Program-made: the position numbers and the translations under genes
Shown: positions 47,714 to 60,831 of the stretch, piece after piece
How positions within the stretch are numbered: the stretch's first letter is position 1
Layout of the letters: the number at the start of each line of letters is the position of its first letter
Assembly (NCBI RefSeq): GCF_052857255.1
Contig: NW_027526723.1
Span: 1 to 64,000, forward strand
Length of the DNA stretch: 64,000 nucleotides
Source: Amblyomma americanum
Lineage: Eukaryota; Arthropoda; Arachnida; Ixodida; Ixodidae
Direction: 5' to 3'
The notes under the pieces: model-generated
Database searches by the model: none
What the model saw: the letters and a program-made list of their open reading frames with translations, nothing else
Told to the model about the DNA's origin: nothing

Positions 47714-50700
47714 TGCTAGTTTCGATCTAAAACGATGTATCCCGTTGTTTTTAGCCGGAATACAAGTTTTCGCGCAGTTGTGAGAGAAAAAGTTTACACC
47801 TTTCTCTCGTGTACTCTTCGAGGACTTGTAAAATCGATGCTCGTGAATCTTGCTAGTTTCGATCTAAAACGATGTATCCCGGTGTTTTGAGCCGGAATAC
47901 AAGTTTACGCGCAGTTCTGAGAGAAAAAGTCTACACCTTCCTCTCGTGTACTCCTCGACGACTTGTAAAATCGATGCTCGTGAATCTTGCTAGTTTTGAT
48001 CTAAAACGATGTATCCCGGTGTTTTGAGCCGGAATACAAGTTTTCGCGCAGTTCTGAGAGAAAAAGTTTACACCTTTCTCCCGTCTACTCTTCGACGACT
48101 TGTAAAATCGATGCTCGTGAATCTTGCTAGTTTCGTTCTAAAACGATGTATCTCGTTCTTTTGAGCCGGAATACAAGTTTTCGCGCAGTTCTGAGGGAAA
48201 AAGTTTACACCTTTCTCTCGTGTACTCTTCGAAGGCTTGTAAAATCGATGCTCGTGAATCTTGCTAGTTTCGACCTAAAACGATGTATCGCGTTGTTTTG
48301 AGCCGGAATACAAGTTTTCGCACAGTTCTGAGAGAAAAAGTTTACATCTTTCTCTCGTGTACTCTTCGACGACTTGTAAAATCCATGCTCGTGAATCTTG
48401 CTAGTTTCGATCTAAAACAATGTATCCCGTTGTTTTGAGCCAGAATACAAGTTTTCGCGCAGTTCTGAGAGAAAAAGTTTACACCTTTCTCTCGTCTACT
48501 CTTCGAGGACTTGTAAAATCGATGCTCGTGAGTCTTGCTAGTTTCGACCTAAAAGGATGTATCCCGTTGTTTTGAGCCGGAATACAAGTTTTCGCACAGT
48601 TGCGAGAGAAAATGTTTACACCTTTCTCTCGTGTACTCTTCGAGGACTTGTAAAATCGATGCTCGAGAATCTTGCTAGTTTCGATCTAAAACGATGTATC
48701 CCGTTGTTTGGAGCCGGAATACAAGTTTTCGCGCAGTTCTGAGAGAAAAAGTTTACACAATTCTCTCGTCTACTCTTCGACGATTTGTAAAATCGATGCT
48801 CGTGAATCTTGCTAGTTTCGACCTAAAAGTATGTATCCCGTTGTTTTGAGCCGGAATACAAGTTTTCGCACAGTTGTGAGAGAAAAAGTTTACACCTTTC
48901 TCTCGAGTACTCTTCGAGGACTTGTAAAATTAATGCTCGTGAATCTTGCTAGTTTCGATCTAAAACGATGTATCCCGTTGTTTTGAGCCGGCATACAAGT
49001 TTTCGCGCAGTTCTAAGAGAAAAAGTGTACACCTTTCTCTCGTATACTGTTCGAAGACTTGTAAACTCGATGCTCGTTAATCTTGCTAGTTTCGATCTAA
49101 AATGATGTATCCCGTTGTTTTGAGCCGGAATACAAGTTTTCGCGCAGTGCTGAGAGAAAAAGTTTACACCTTTCTCTCGTCTACTCTTCGACGACTTGTA
49201 AAATCGATGCTCGTGAATCTTGCTAGTTTCGTTCTAAAACTATGCATGCCGTTCTTTTGAGCTGGAATACAAGTTTTCGCGCAGTTCTGAGAGAAAAAGT
49301 TTACACCTTTCTCTCGTCTACTCTTCGACGACTTGTAAAATCGATGCTCGTCAATTTTGCTAGTTTTGATCTAAAACGATGTATCCCGTTGTTTTGAGCC
49401 GGAATACAAGTTTCCGGGCAGTTCTGAGAGAAAGAGTTTACACCTTTCTCTCGTCTACTCTTCGAGGACTTGTAAAATCGATGCTCGAAAATCTTGCTAG
49501 TTTCGATCTAAAGCGATGTATCCCGTTGTTTTGAGCCGGAATACAAGTTTTCGCGCAGTTCTGAGAGAAAAAGTTTACACCTTTCTCTCGTGTACTCTCC
49601 GAGGACTTGTAAAATCGATGCTCGTGAATCTTGTTAGTATCGATCTAAAACGATGTATCCCGGTGTTTTGAGCCGGAATACAAGTTTACGCGCAGTTCTG
49701 AGAGAAAAAGTCTACACCTTCCTCTCGTGTACTCCTCGACGACTTGTAAAATCGATGCTCGTGAATCTTGCTAGTTTTGATCTAAAACGATGTATCCCGG
49801 TGTTTTTAGCCGGAATACAAGTTTTCGCGCAGTTCTGAGAGAAAAAGTTTACACCTTCCTCTCGTGTACTCCTCGACGACTTGTAAAATCGATGCTCGTG
49901 AATCTTGCTAGTTTCGATCTAAAACGATGTATCCCGGTGTTTTGAGCCGGAATACAAGTTTTCGCGCAGTTCTGAGAGAAAAAGTTTACACCTTCCTCTC
50001 GTGTACTCCTCGACGATTTGTAAAATCGATGCTCGTGAATCTTGCTAGTTTCGACCTAAAACGATGTATCCCGTTGTTTTGAGCCGGCATACAAGTTTAC
50101 GCGCAGTTCTGAGAGAAAAAGTTTACACCTTCCTCTCGTGTACTCCTCGACGACTTGTAAAATCGATGCTCGTGAATCTTGCTAGTTTCGATCTAAAACG
50201 ACCTATCCCGGTGTTTTGAGCTGGAATACAAGTTTTCGCGCAGTTCTGAGAGAAAAAGTTTACACCTTTCTCTCGTATACTCTTCGAAGGCTTGTAAAAT
50301 CGATGCTCGTGAATCTTGCTAGTTTCGACCTAAAACGATGTATCGCGTTGTTTTGAGCCGGAATACAAGTTTTCGCACAGTTCTGAGAGAAAAAGTTTAC
50401 ATCTTTCTCTCGTGTACTCTTCGACGACTTGTAAAATCCATGCTCGTGAATCTTGCTAGTTTCGATCTAAAACAATGTATCCCGTTGTTTTGAGCCAGAA
50501 TACAAGTTTTCGCGCAGTTCTGAGAGAAAAAGTTTACACCTTTCTCTCGTCTACTCTTCGAGGACTTGTAAAATCGATGCTCGAGAATCTTGCTAGTTTC
50601 GATCTAAAACGATGTATCCCGTTGTTTTGAGCCGGAATACAAGTTTTCGCGCAGTTCTGAGAGAAAAAGTTTACACCATTCTCTCGTCTACTCTTCGACG

Positions 50701-51823
50701 ATTTGTAAAATCGATGCTCGTGAATCTTGCTAGTTTCGATCTAAAACGATGTATCCCGTTGTTTTGAGCCGGAATACAAGTTTTCGCGCAGTTCTGAGAG
50801 AAAAAGTTTACACCATTCTCTCGTCTACTCTTCGACGATTTGTAAAATCGATGCTCGTGAATCTTGCTAGTTTCGACCTAAAAGGATCTATCCCGTTGTT
50901 TTGACCCGGAATACAAGTTTTCGCACAGTTGTGAGAGAAAAAGTTTACACCTTTCTCTCGTCTACTCTTCGAGGACTTGTAAAATCGATGCTCGTGAGTC
51001 TTGCTAGTTTCGACCTAAAAGGATGTATCCCGTTGTTTTGAGCCGGAATACAAGTTCTCGCACATTTGCGAGAGAAAATGTTTACACCTTTCTCTCGTGT
51101 ACTCTTCGAGGACTTGTAAAATCGATGCTCGAGAATCTTACTAGTTTCGATCTAAAACGATGTATCCCGTTGTTTTGAGCCGGAATACAAGTTTTCGCGC
51201 AGTTCTGAGAGAAAAAGTTTACACAATTCTCTCGTCTACTCTTCGACGATTTGTAAAATCGATGCTCGTGAATCTTGCTAGTTTCGACCTAAAAGGATGT
51301 ATCCCGTTGTTTTGAGCCGGAATACAAGTTTTCGCACAGTTGTGAGAGAAAAAGTTTACACCTTTCTCTCGAGTACTCTTCGAGGACTTGTAAAATTAAT
51401 GCTCGTGAATCTTGCTAGTTTCGATCTAAAACGATGTATCCCGTTGTTTTGAGCCGGCATACAAGTTTTCGCGCAGTTCTGAGAGAAAAAGTTTACACCT
51501 TTCTCTCGTCTACTCTTCGTCGACTTGTAAAATCGATGCTCGTGAATCTTGCTAGTTTCGATCTAAAACAATGTATCCCGTTGTTTTGAGCCGGAATACA
51601 AGTTTTCGCGCAGTTCTGAGAGAAAAAGTTTACGCCTTTCTCTCGTCTACTCTTCGACGATTTGTAAAATCGATGCTCGTCAATTTTGCTAGTTTCGTCC
51701 TAAAACGATGTATCCTGTTGTTTTGAGCCGGAATACAAGTTTTCGCGCAGTTCTGAGAGAAAAAGTTTACACCTTTCTCTCGTGAACTCTTCGAAGACTT
51801 GTAAAATCGATGCTCGTGAAACT
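47714..51823 (+). repeat. Second-family unit D, 30 monomers
   Basis: 4110 bp, exactly 30 x 137. After the TTTCCGGGCAG monomer (a further changed copy, with AGAAAGAG) it contains a run seen also at 31420-32710: CGAAAATC, CTCTCCGAGG, TTGTTAGTATCG, GGTGTTTTTAGCC, GGTG, GCATAC, ACCTATCCCGG. Next come TATCGCG, GAGCCAG, two CACCATTCTC monomers and AAAAGGATCTATCCC with GACCCGG, before the unit A core resumes at about 51000. A GTTTCGTCC at about 51696 is private. Confidence 0.85.
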
Positions 51824-54800
51824 TGCTAGTTTCGATCTAAAACGATGTATCCCGTTGTTTTTAGCCGGAATACAAGTTTTCGCGCAGTTGTGAGAGAAAA
51901 AGTTTACACCTTTCTCTCGTGTACTCTTCGAGGACTTGTAAAATCGATGCTCGTGAATCTTGCTAGTTTCGATCTAAAACGATGTATCCCGGTGTTTTGA
52001 GCCGGAATACAAGTTTACGCGCAGTTCTGAGAGAAAAAGTCTACACCTTCCTCTCGTGTACTCCTCGACGACTTGTAAAATCGATGCTCGTGAATCTTGC
52101 TAGTTTTGATCTAAAACGATGTATCCCGGTGTTTTGAGCCGGAATACAAGTTTTCGCGCAGTTCTGAGAGAAAAAGTTTACACCTTTCTCCCGTCTACTC
52201 TTCGACGACTTGTAAAATCGATGCTCGTGAATCTTGCTAGTTTCGTTCTAAAACGATGTATCTCGTTCTTTTGAGCCGGAATACAAGTTTTCGCGCAGTT
52301 CTGAGGGAAAAAGTTTACACCTTTCTCTCGTGTACTCTTCGAAGGCTTGTAAAATCGATGCTCGTGAATCTTGCTAGTTTCGACCTAAAACGATGTATCG
52401 CGTTGTTTTGAGCCGGAATACAAGTTTTCGCACAGTTCTGAGAGAAAAAGTTTACATCTTTCTCTCGTGTACTCTTCGACGACTTGTAAAATCCATGCTC
52501 GTGAATCTTGCTAGTTTCGATCTAAAACAATGTATCCCGTTGTTTTGAGCCAGAATACAAGTTTTCGCGCAGTTCTGAGAGAAAAAGTTTACACCTTTCT
52601 CTCGTCTACTCTTCGAGGACTTGTAAAATCGATGCTCGTGAGTCTTGCTAGTTTCGACCTAAAAGGATGTATCCCGTTGTTTTGAGCCGGAATACAAGTT
52701 TTCGCACAGTTGCGAGAGAAAATGTTTACACCTTTCTCTCGTGTACTCTTCGAGGACTTGTAAAATCGATGCTCGAGAATCTTGCTAGTTTCGATCTAAA
52801 ACGATGTATCCCGTTGTTTGGAGCCGGAATACAAGTTTTCGCGCAGTTCTGAGAGAAAAAGTTTACACAATTCTCTCGTCTACTCTTCGACGATTTGTAA
52901 AATCGATGCTCGTGAATCTTGCTAGTTTCGACCTAAAAGTATGTATCCCGTTGTTTTGAGCCGGAATACAAGTTTTCGCACAGTTGTGAGAGAAAAAGTT
53001 TACACCTTTCTCTCGAGTACTCTTCGAGGACTTGTAAAATTAATGCTCGTGAATCTTGCTAGTTTCGATCTAAAACGATGTATCCCGTTGTTTTGAGCCG
53101 GCATACAAGTTTTCGCGCAGTTCTAAGAGAAAAAGTGTACACCTTTCTCTCGTATACTGTTCGAAGACTTGTAAACTCGATGCTCGTTAATCTTGCTAGT
53201 TTCGATCTAAAATGATGTATCCCGTTGTTTTGAGCCGGAATACAAGTTTTCGCGCAGTGCTGAGAGAAAAAGTTTACACCTTTCTCTCGTCTACTCTTCG
53301 ACGACTTGTAAAATCGATGCTCGTGAATCTTGCTAGTTTCGTTCTAAAACTATGCATGCCGTTCTTTTGAGCTGGAATACAAGTTTTCGCGCAGTTCTGA
53401 GAGAAAAAGTTTACACCTTTCTCTCGTCTACTCTTCGACGACTTGTAAAATCGATGCTCGTCAATTTTGCTAGTTTTGATCTAAAACGATGTATCCCGTT
53501 GTTTTGAGCCGGAATACAAGTTTCCGGGCAGTTCTGAGAGAAAGAGTTTACACCTTTCTCTCGTCTACTCTTCGAGGACTTGTAAAATCGATGCTCGAAA
53601 ATCTTGCTAGTTTCGATCTAAAGCGATGTATCCCGTTGTTTTGAGCCGGAATACAAGTTTTCGCGCAGTTCTGAGAGAAAAAGTTTACACCTTTCTCTCG
53701 TGTACTCTCCGAGGACTTGTAAAATCGATGCTCGTGAATCTTGTTAGTATCGATCTAAAACGATGTATCCCGGTGTTTTGAGCCGGAATACAAGTTTACG
53801 CGCAGTTCTGAGAGAAAAAGTCTACACCTTCCTCTCGTGTACTCCTCGACGACTTGTAAAATCGATGCTCGTGAATCTTGCTAGTTTTGATCTAAAACGA
53901 TGTATCCCGGTGTTTTTAGCCGGAATACAAGTTTTCGCGCAGTTCTGAGAGAAAAAGTTTACACCTTCCTCTCGTGTACTCCTCGACGACTTGTAAAATC
54001 GATGCTCGTGAATCTTGCTAGTTTCGATCTAAAACGATGTATCCCGGTGTTTTGAGCCGGAATACAAGTTTTCGCGCAGTTCTGAGAGAAAAAGTTTACA
54101 CCTTCCTCTCGTGTACTCCTCGACGATTTGTAAAATCGATGCTCGTGAATCTTGCTAGTTTCGACCTAAAACGATGTATCCCGTTGTTTTGAGCCGGCAT
54201 ACAAGTTTACGCGCAGTTCTGAGAGAAAAAGTTTACACCTTCCTCTCGTGTACTCCTCGACGACTTGTAAAATCGATGCTCGTGAATCTTGCTAGTTTCG
54301 ATCTAAAACGACCTATCCCGGTGTTTTGAGCTGGAATACAAGTTTTCGCGCAGTTCTGAGAGAAAAAGTTTACACCTTTCTCTCGTATACTCTTCGAAGG
54401 CTTGTAAAATCGATGCTCGTGAATCTTGCTAGTTTCGACCTAAAACGATGTATCGCGTTGTTTTGAGCCGGAATACAAGTTTTCGCACAGTTCTGAGAGA
54501 AAAAGTTTACATCTTTCTCTCGTGTACTCTTCGACGACTTGTAAAATCCATGCTCGTGAATCTTGCTAGTTTCGATCTAAAACAATGTATCCCGTTGTTT
54601 TGAGCCAGAATACAAGTTTTCGCGCAGTTCTGAGAGAAAAAGTTTACACCTTTCTCTCGTCTACTCTTCGAGGACTTGTAAAATCGATGCTCGAGAATCT
54701 TGCTAGTTTCGATCTAAAACGATGTATCCCGTTGTTTTGAGCCGGAATACAAGTTTTCGCGCAGTTCTGAGAGAAAAAGTTTACACCATTCTCTCGTCTA

Positions 54801-55071
54801 CTCTTCGACGATTTGTAAAATCGATGCTCGTGAATCTTGCTAGTTTCGATCTAAAACGATGTATCCCGTTGTTTTGAGCCGGAATACAAGTTTTCGCGCA
54901 GTTCTGAGAGAAAAAGTTTACACCATTCTCTCGTCTACTCTTCGACGATTTGTAAAATCGATGCTCGTGAATCTTGCTAGTTTCGACCTAAAAGGATCTA
55001 TCCCGTTGTTTTGACCCGGAATACAAGTTTTCGCACAGTTGTGAGAGAAAAAGTTTACACCTTTCTCTCGT
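51824..55071 (+). repeat. Second-family unit E, truncated copy of unit D
   Basis: This repeats unit D at a constant 4110-bp offset (for example ATGCATGCC at about 49243 and 53353, AAAGGATCTA at 50881 and 54991) until 55071. There CGTGTAC replaces CGTCTAC and the core does not resume. By eye the two copies are all but identical, which makes this the most recent large duplication in the window along with the 1915-bp one. Confidence 0.85.
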
Positions 55072-57717
55072 GTACTCTTCGAGGACTTGTAAAATTGATG
55101 CTCGTGAATCTTGCTAGTTTCGATCTAAAACGATGTATCCCGTTGTTTTGAGCCGGCATACAAGTTTTCGCGCAGTGCTGAGAGAAAAAGTTTACACCTT
55201 TCTCTCGTCTACTCTTCGACGACTTGTAAAATCGATGCTCGTGAATCTTGCTAGTTTCGTTCTAAAACTATGTATGCCGTTCTTTTGAGCTGGAATACAA
55301 GTTTTCGCGCTGTTCTGAGAGAAAAAGTTTACACCTTTCTCTCGTGTACTCTTCGAGGACTTGTAAAATCGATGCTCGTGAATCTTGCTAGTTTCGATCT
55401 AAAACGATGTATCCCGTTGTTTTGAGCCGGAATACAAGTTTTCGCACAGTTTTGAGAGAAAAAGTTTACACCGTTCTCTCGTGTACTCTTCGAGGACTTG
55501 TAAAATCGATGCTCGTGAATCTTGCTAGTTTCAATCTAAAACGATGTATCCCGTTGTTTTGAGCCGGAATACAAGTTTTCGCACAGTTCTGAGAGAAAAA
55601 GTTTTATCTTTCTCTCGTATACTCTCGAGGACTTGTAAAATCGATGCTCGTGAATCTTGCTAGTTTCGATCTAAAACGATGTATCCCGTTGTTTTGAGCC
55701 GGAATACAAGTTTTCGCACAGTTTTGAGAGAAAAAGTTTTATCTTTCTCTCGTAAACTCTTCGAAGACTTGTAAAATCGATGCTCGTGAATCTTGCTAGT
55801 TTTGATCTAAAACGATGTATCCCGGTGTTTTTAGCCGGAATACAAGTTTTCGCGCAGTTCTGAGAGAAAAAGTTTACACCTTCCTCTCGTGTACTCCTCG
55901 ACGACTTGTAAAATCGATGCTCGTGAATCTTGCTAGTTTCGATCTAAAACGATGTATCCCGGTGTTTTGAGCCGGAATACAAGTTTTCGCGCAGTTCTGA
56001 GAGAAAAAGTTTACACCTTTCTCTCGTGTACTCCTCGACGATTTGTAAAATCGATGCTCGTGAATCTTGCTAGTTTCGACCTAAAACGATGTATCCCGTT
56101 GTTTTGAGCCGGCATACAAGTTTACGCGCAGTTCTGAGAGAAAAAGTTTACACCTTCCTCTCGTGTACTCCTCGACGACTTGTAAAATCGATGCTCGTGA
56201 ATCTTGCTAGTTTCGATCTAAAACGACCTATCCCGGTGTTTTGAGCTGGAATACAAGTTTTCGCGCAGTTCTGAGAGAAAAAGTTTACACCTTTCTCTCG
56301 TATACTCTTCGAAGGCTTGTAAAATCGATGCTCGTGAATCTTGCTAGTTTCGACCTAAAACGATGTATCGCGTTGTTTTGAGCCGGAATACAAGTTTTCG
56401 CACAGTTCTGAGAGAAAAAGTTTACATCTTTCTCTCGTGTACTCTTCGACGACTTGTAAAATCCATGCTCGTGAATCTTGCTAGTTTCGATCTAAAACAA
56501 TGTATCCCGTTGTTTTGAGCCAGAATACAAGTTTTCGCGCAGTTCTGAGAGAAAAAGTTTACACCTTTCTCTCGTCTACTCTTCGAGGACTTGTAAAATC
56601 GATGCTCGAGAATCTTGCTAGTTTCGATCTAAAACGATGTATCCCGTTGTTTTGAGCCGGAATACAAGTTTTCGCGCAGTTCTGAGAGAAAAAGTTTACA
56701 CCATTCTCTCGTCTACTCTTCGACGATTTGTAAAATCGATGCTCGTGAATCTTGCTAGTTTCGATCTAAAACGATGTATCCCGTTGTTTTGAGCCGGAAT
56801 ACAAGTTTTCGCGCAGTTCTGAGAGAAAAAGTTTACACCATTCTCTCGTCTACTCTTCGACGATTTGTAAAATCGATGCTCGTGAATCTTGCTAGTTTCG
56901 ACCTAAAAGGATCTATCCCGTTGTTTTGACCCGGAATACAAGTTTTCGCACAGTTGTGAGAGAAAAAGTTTACACCTTTCTCTCGTGTACTCTTCGAGGA
57001 CTTGTAAAATTGATGCTCGTGAATCTTGCTAGTTTCGATCTAAAACGATGTATCCCGTTGTTTTGAGCCGGCATACAAGTTTTCGCGCAGTGCTGAGAGA
57101 AAAAGTTTACACCTTTCTCTCGTCTACTCTTCGACGACTTGTAAAATCGATGCTCGTGAATCTTGCTAGTTTCGTTCTAAAACTATGTATGCCGTTCTTT
57201 TGAGCTGGAATACAAGTTTTCGCGCTGTTCTGAGAGAAAAAGTTTACACCTTTCTCTCGTGTACTCTTCGAGGACTTGTAAAATCGATGCTCGTGAATCT
57301 TGCTAGTTTCGATCTAAAACGATGTATCCCGTTGTTTTGAGCCGGAATACAAGTTTTCGCACAGTTTTGAGAGAAAAAGTTTACACCGTTCTCTCGTGTA
57401 CTCTTCGAGGACTTGTAAAATCGATGCTCGTGAATCTTGCTAGTTTCAATCTAAAACGATGTATCCCGTTGTTTTGAGCCGGAATACAAGTTTTCGCACA
57501 GTTCTGAGAGAAAAAGTTTTATCTTTCTCTCGTATACTCTCGAGGACTTGTAAAATCGATGCTCGTGAATCTTGCTAGTTTCGATCTAAAACGATGTATC
57601 CCGTTGTTTTGAGCCGGAATACAAGTTTTCGCACAGTTTTGAGAGAAAAAGTTTTATCTTTCTCTCGTAAACTCTTCGAAGACTTGTAAAATCGATGCTC
57701 GTGAATCTTGCTAGTTT
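53888..57717 (+). repeat. Tandem duplication of a 14-monomer, 1915-bp block
   Basis: Bases 53888-55802 are repeated at 55803-57717. Markers at 1915-bp offset include AAAGGATCTA (54991, 56906) and GCGCTGTTCTG (about 55308 and 57223). One difference is CCTTCCTCTCG (about 54114) against CCTTTCTCTCG (about 56029). The last monomers of each copy (55386-55802 and 57301-57717) already belong to the third family, with CGCACAG and GTTTTATCTTTC. Confidence 0.85.
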
Positions 57718-60700
57718 CGATCTAAAACGATGTATCCCGTTGTTTTGAGCCGGAATACAAGTTTTCGCACAGTTCTGAGAGAAAAAGTTTACACCGTTCT
57801 CTCGTGTACTCTTCGAGGACTTGTAAAATCGATGCTCGTGAATCTTGCTAGTTTCAATCTAAAACGATGTATCCCGTTGTTTTGAGCCGGAATACAAGTT
57901 TTCGCACAGTTCTGAGAGAAAAAGTTTTATCTTTCTCTCGTATACTCTTCGAGGACTTGTAAAATCGATGCTCGTGAATCTTGCTAGTTTCGATCTAAAA
58001 CGATGTATCCCGTTGTTTTGAGCCGGAATACAAGTTTTCGCACAGTTTTGAGAGAAAAAGTTTTATCTTTCTCTCGTATACTCCTCGAAGACTTGTAAAA
58101 TCGATGCTCGTGAATCTTGCTAGTTTCGATCTAAAACGATGTATCCCGTTGTTTTAAGCCGGAATACAAGTTTTCGCACAGTTCTGAGAGAAAAAGTTTA
58201 CACCGTTCTCTCGTGTACTCTTCGAGGTCTTGTAAAATCGATGCTCGTGAATCTTGCTAGTTTCGATCTAAAACGATGTATCCCGTTGTTTTGAGCCGGA
58301 ATACAAGTTTTCGCACAGTTCTGAGAGAAAAAGTTTTATCTTTCTCTCGTATACTCTTCGAAGACTTGTAAAATCGATGCTCTTAAATCTTGCTAGTTTC
58401 GATCTAAAACGATGTATCCCGTTGTTTTGAGCCGGAATACAAGTTTTCGCACAGTTCTGAGAGAAAAAGTTTTATCTTTCTCTCGTATACTCTTCGAAGA
58501 CTTGTAAAATCGATGCTCGTGAATCTTGCTAGTTTCGATCTAAAACGATGTATCCCGTTGTTTTGAGCCGGAATACAAGTTTTCGCACAGTTCTGAGAGA
58601 AAAAGTTTACACCGTTCTCTCGTGTACTCCTCGAGGTCTTGTAAAATCGATGCTCGTGAATCTTGCTACTTTCGATCTAAAACGATGTATCCCGTTGTTT
58701 TGAGCCGGAATACAAGTTTTCGCACAGTTCTGAGAGAAAAAGTTTTATCTTTCTCTCGTATACTCTTCGAAGACTTGTAAAATCGATGCTCGTGAATCTT
58801 GCTAGTTTCGATCTAAAACGATGTATCCCGTTGTTTTGAGCCGGAATACAAGTTTTCGCACAGTTCTGAGAGAAAAAGTTTACACCGTTCTCTCGTGTAC
58901 TCTTCGAGGACTTGTAAAATCGGTGCTCGTGAACCTTGCTAGTTTCGATCTAAAACGATGTATCCCGTTGTTTTGAGCCGGAATACAAGTTTTCGCACAG
59001 TTCTGAGAGAAAAAGTTTTATCTTTCTCTCGTATACTCTTCGAAGACTTGTAAAATCGATTCTCGTGAATCTTGCTAGTTTCGATCTAAAACGATGTATC
59101 CCGTTGTTTTGAGCCGGAATACAAGTTTTCGCACAGTTCTGAGAGAAAAAGTTTTATCTTTCTCTCGTATACTCTTCGAAGACTTGTAAAATCGATGCTC
59201 GTGAATCTTGCTAGTTTCGATCTAAAACAATGTATCCCGTTGTTTTGAGCCGGAATACAAGTTTTCGCACAGTTCTGAGAGAAAAAGTTTACACCGCTCT
59301 CTCGTGTACTCTTCGAGGACTTGTAAAATCGATGCTCGTGAACCTTGCTAGTTTCGATCTAAAACAATGTATCCCGTTGTTTTGAGCCGGAATACAAGTT
59401 TTCGCACAGTTCTGAGAGAAAAAGTTTTATCTTTCTCTCGTATACTCTTCGAAGACTTGTAAAATCGATGCTCTTAAATCTTGCTAGTTTCGATCTAAAA
59501 CGATGTATCCCGTTGTTTTGAGCCGGAATACAAGTTTTCGCACAGTTCTGAGAGAAAAAGTTTTATCTTTCTCTCGTATACTCTTCGAAGACTTGTAAAA
59601 TCGATGCTCGTGAATCTTGCTAGTTTCGATCTAAAACGATGTATCCCGTTGTTTTGAGCCGGAATACAAGTTTTCGCGCAGTTCTGAGAGAAAAAGTTTG
59701 CACCTTTCGTCTACTCTTCGACGACTTGTAAAATCGATGCTCGTGAATCTTGCTAGTTTCGACCTAAAACGATGTATCCCGTTGTTTTGAGCCGGAATAC
59801 AAGTTTTCGCACAGTTCTGAGAGAAAAAGTTTTATCTTTCTCTCGTATACTCTTCGAAGACTTGTAAAATCGATGCTCGTGAATCTTGCTAGTTTCGATC
59901 TAAAACGATGTATCCCGTTGTTTTGAGCCGGAATACAAGTTTTCGCACAGTTCTGAGAGAAAAAGTTTTATCTTTCTCTCGTATACTCTTCGAATACTTG
60001 TAAAATCGATGCTCGTGAATCTTGCTAGTTTCGATCTAAAACGATGTATCCCGTTGTTTTGAGCCGGAATACAAGTTTTCGCGCAGTTCTGAGAGAAAAA
60101 GTTTGCACCTTTCGTCTACTCTTCGACGACTTGTAAAATCGATGCTCGTGAATCTTGCTAGTTTCGACCTAAAACGATGTATCCCGTTGTTTTGAGCCGG
60201 AATACAAGTTTTCGCACAGTTCTGAGAGAAAAAGTTTTATCTTTCTCTCGTATACTCTTCGAAGACTTGTAAAATCGATGCTCGTGAATCTTGCTAGTTT
60301 CGATCTAAAACGATGTATCCCGTTGTTTTGAGCCGGAATACAAGTTTTCGCACAGTTCTGAGAGAAAAAGTTTTATCTTTCTCTCGTATACTCTTCGAAG
60401 ACTTGTAAAATCGATGCTCTTAAATCTTGCTAGTTTCGATCTAAAACGATGTATCCCGTTGTTTTGAGCCGGAATACAAGTTTTCGCGCAGTTCTGAGAG
60501 AAAAAGTTTGCACCTTTCGTCTACTCTTCGACGACTTGTAAAATCGATGCTCGTGAATCTTGCTAGTTTCGACCTAAAACGATGTATCCCGTTGTTTTGA
60601 GCCGGAATACAAGTTTTCGCACAGTTCTGAGAGAAAAAGTTTTATCTTTCTCTCGTATACTCTTCGAAGACTTGTAAAATCGATGCTCTTAAATCTTGCT

Positions 60701-60831
60701 AGTTTCGATCTAAAACGATGTATCCCGTTGTTTTGAGCCGGAATACAAGTTTTCGCACAGTTCTGAGAGAAAAAGTTTTATCTTTCTCTCGTATACTCTC
60801 GAGGACTTGTAAAATCGATGCTCGTGAATCT
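57709..60831 (+). repeat. Third-family trimer higher-order repeat (405-409 bp)
   Basis: Here a three-monomer pattern holds: one 137-bp copy (CACCGTTCTC, CGTGTAC, CGAGGAC) or one 133-bp copy (TTTGCACCTTTCGTC), followed by two 136-bp copies (CGCACAG, GTTTTATCTTTC, CGTATAC). Trimers start at 57709, 58118, 58527 (a dimer, 273 bp), 58800, 59209, 59618, 60023 and 60428. The last three carry the 133-bp copy and are 405, 405 and 404 bp long. Some second members end GATGCTCTTAAATC. The 136-bp length comes from TTTTATC replacing TTTACACC. Confidence 0.85.
59618..59750 (+). repeat. 133-bp monomer that has lost the right hairpin arm
   Basis: A 4-bp deletion (CTCT) turns CACCTTTCTCTCGTC into CACCTTTCGTC. 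The inner dyad is therefore destroyed, while the outer TACAAGT/ACTTGTA pair stays. The same copy occurs at 60023-60155 and 60428-60560 and again around 62057-62189. All four retain CGCGCAG where their neighbours have CGCACAG, pointing to an origin in another family. Confidence 0.8.
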
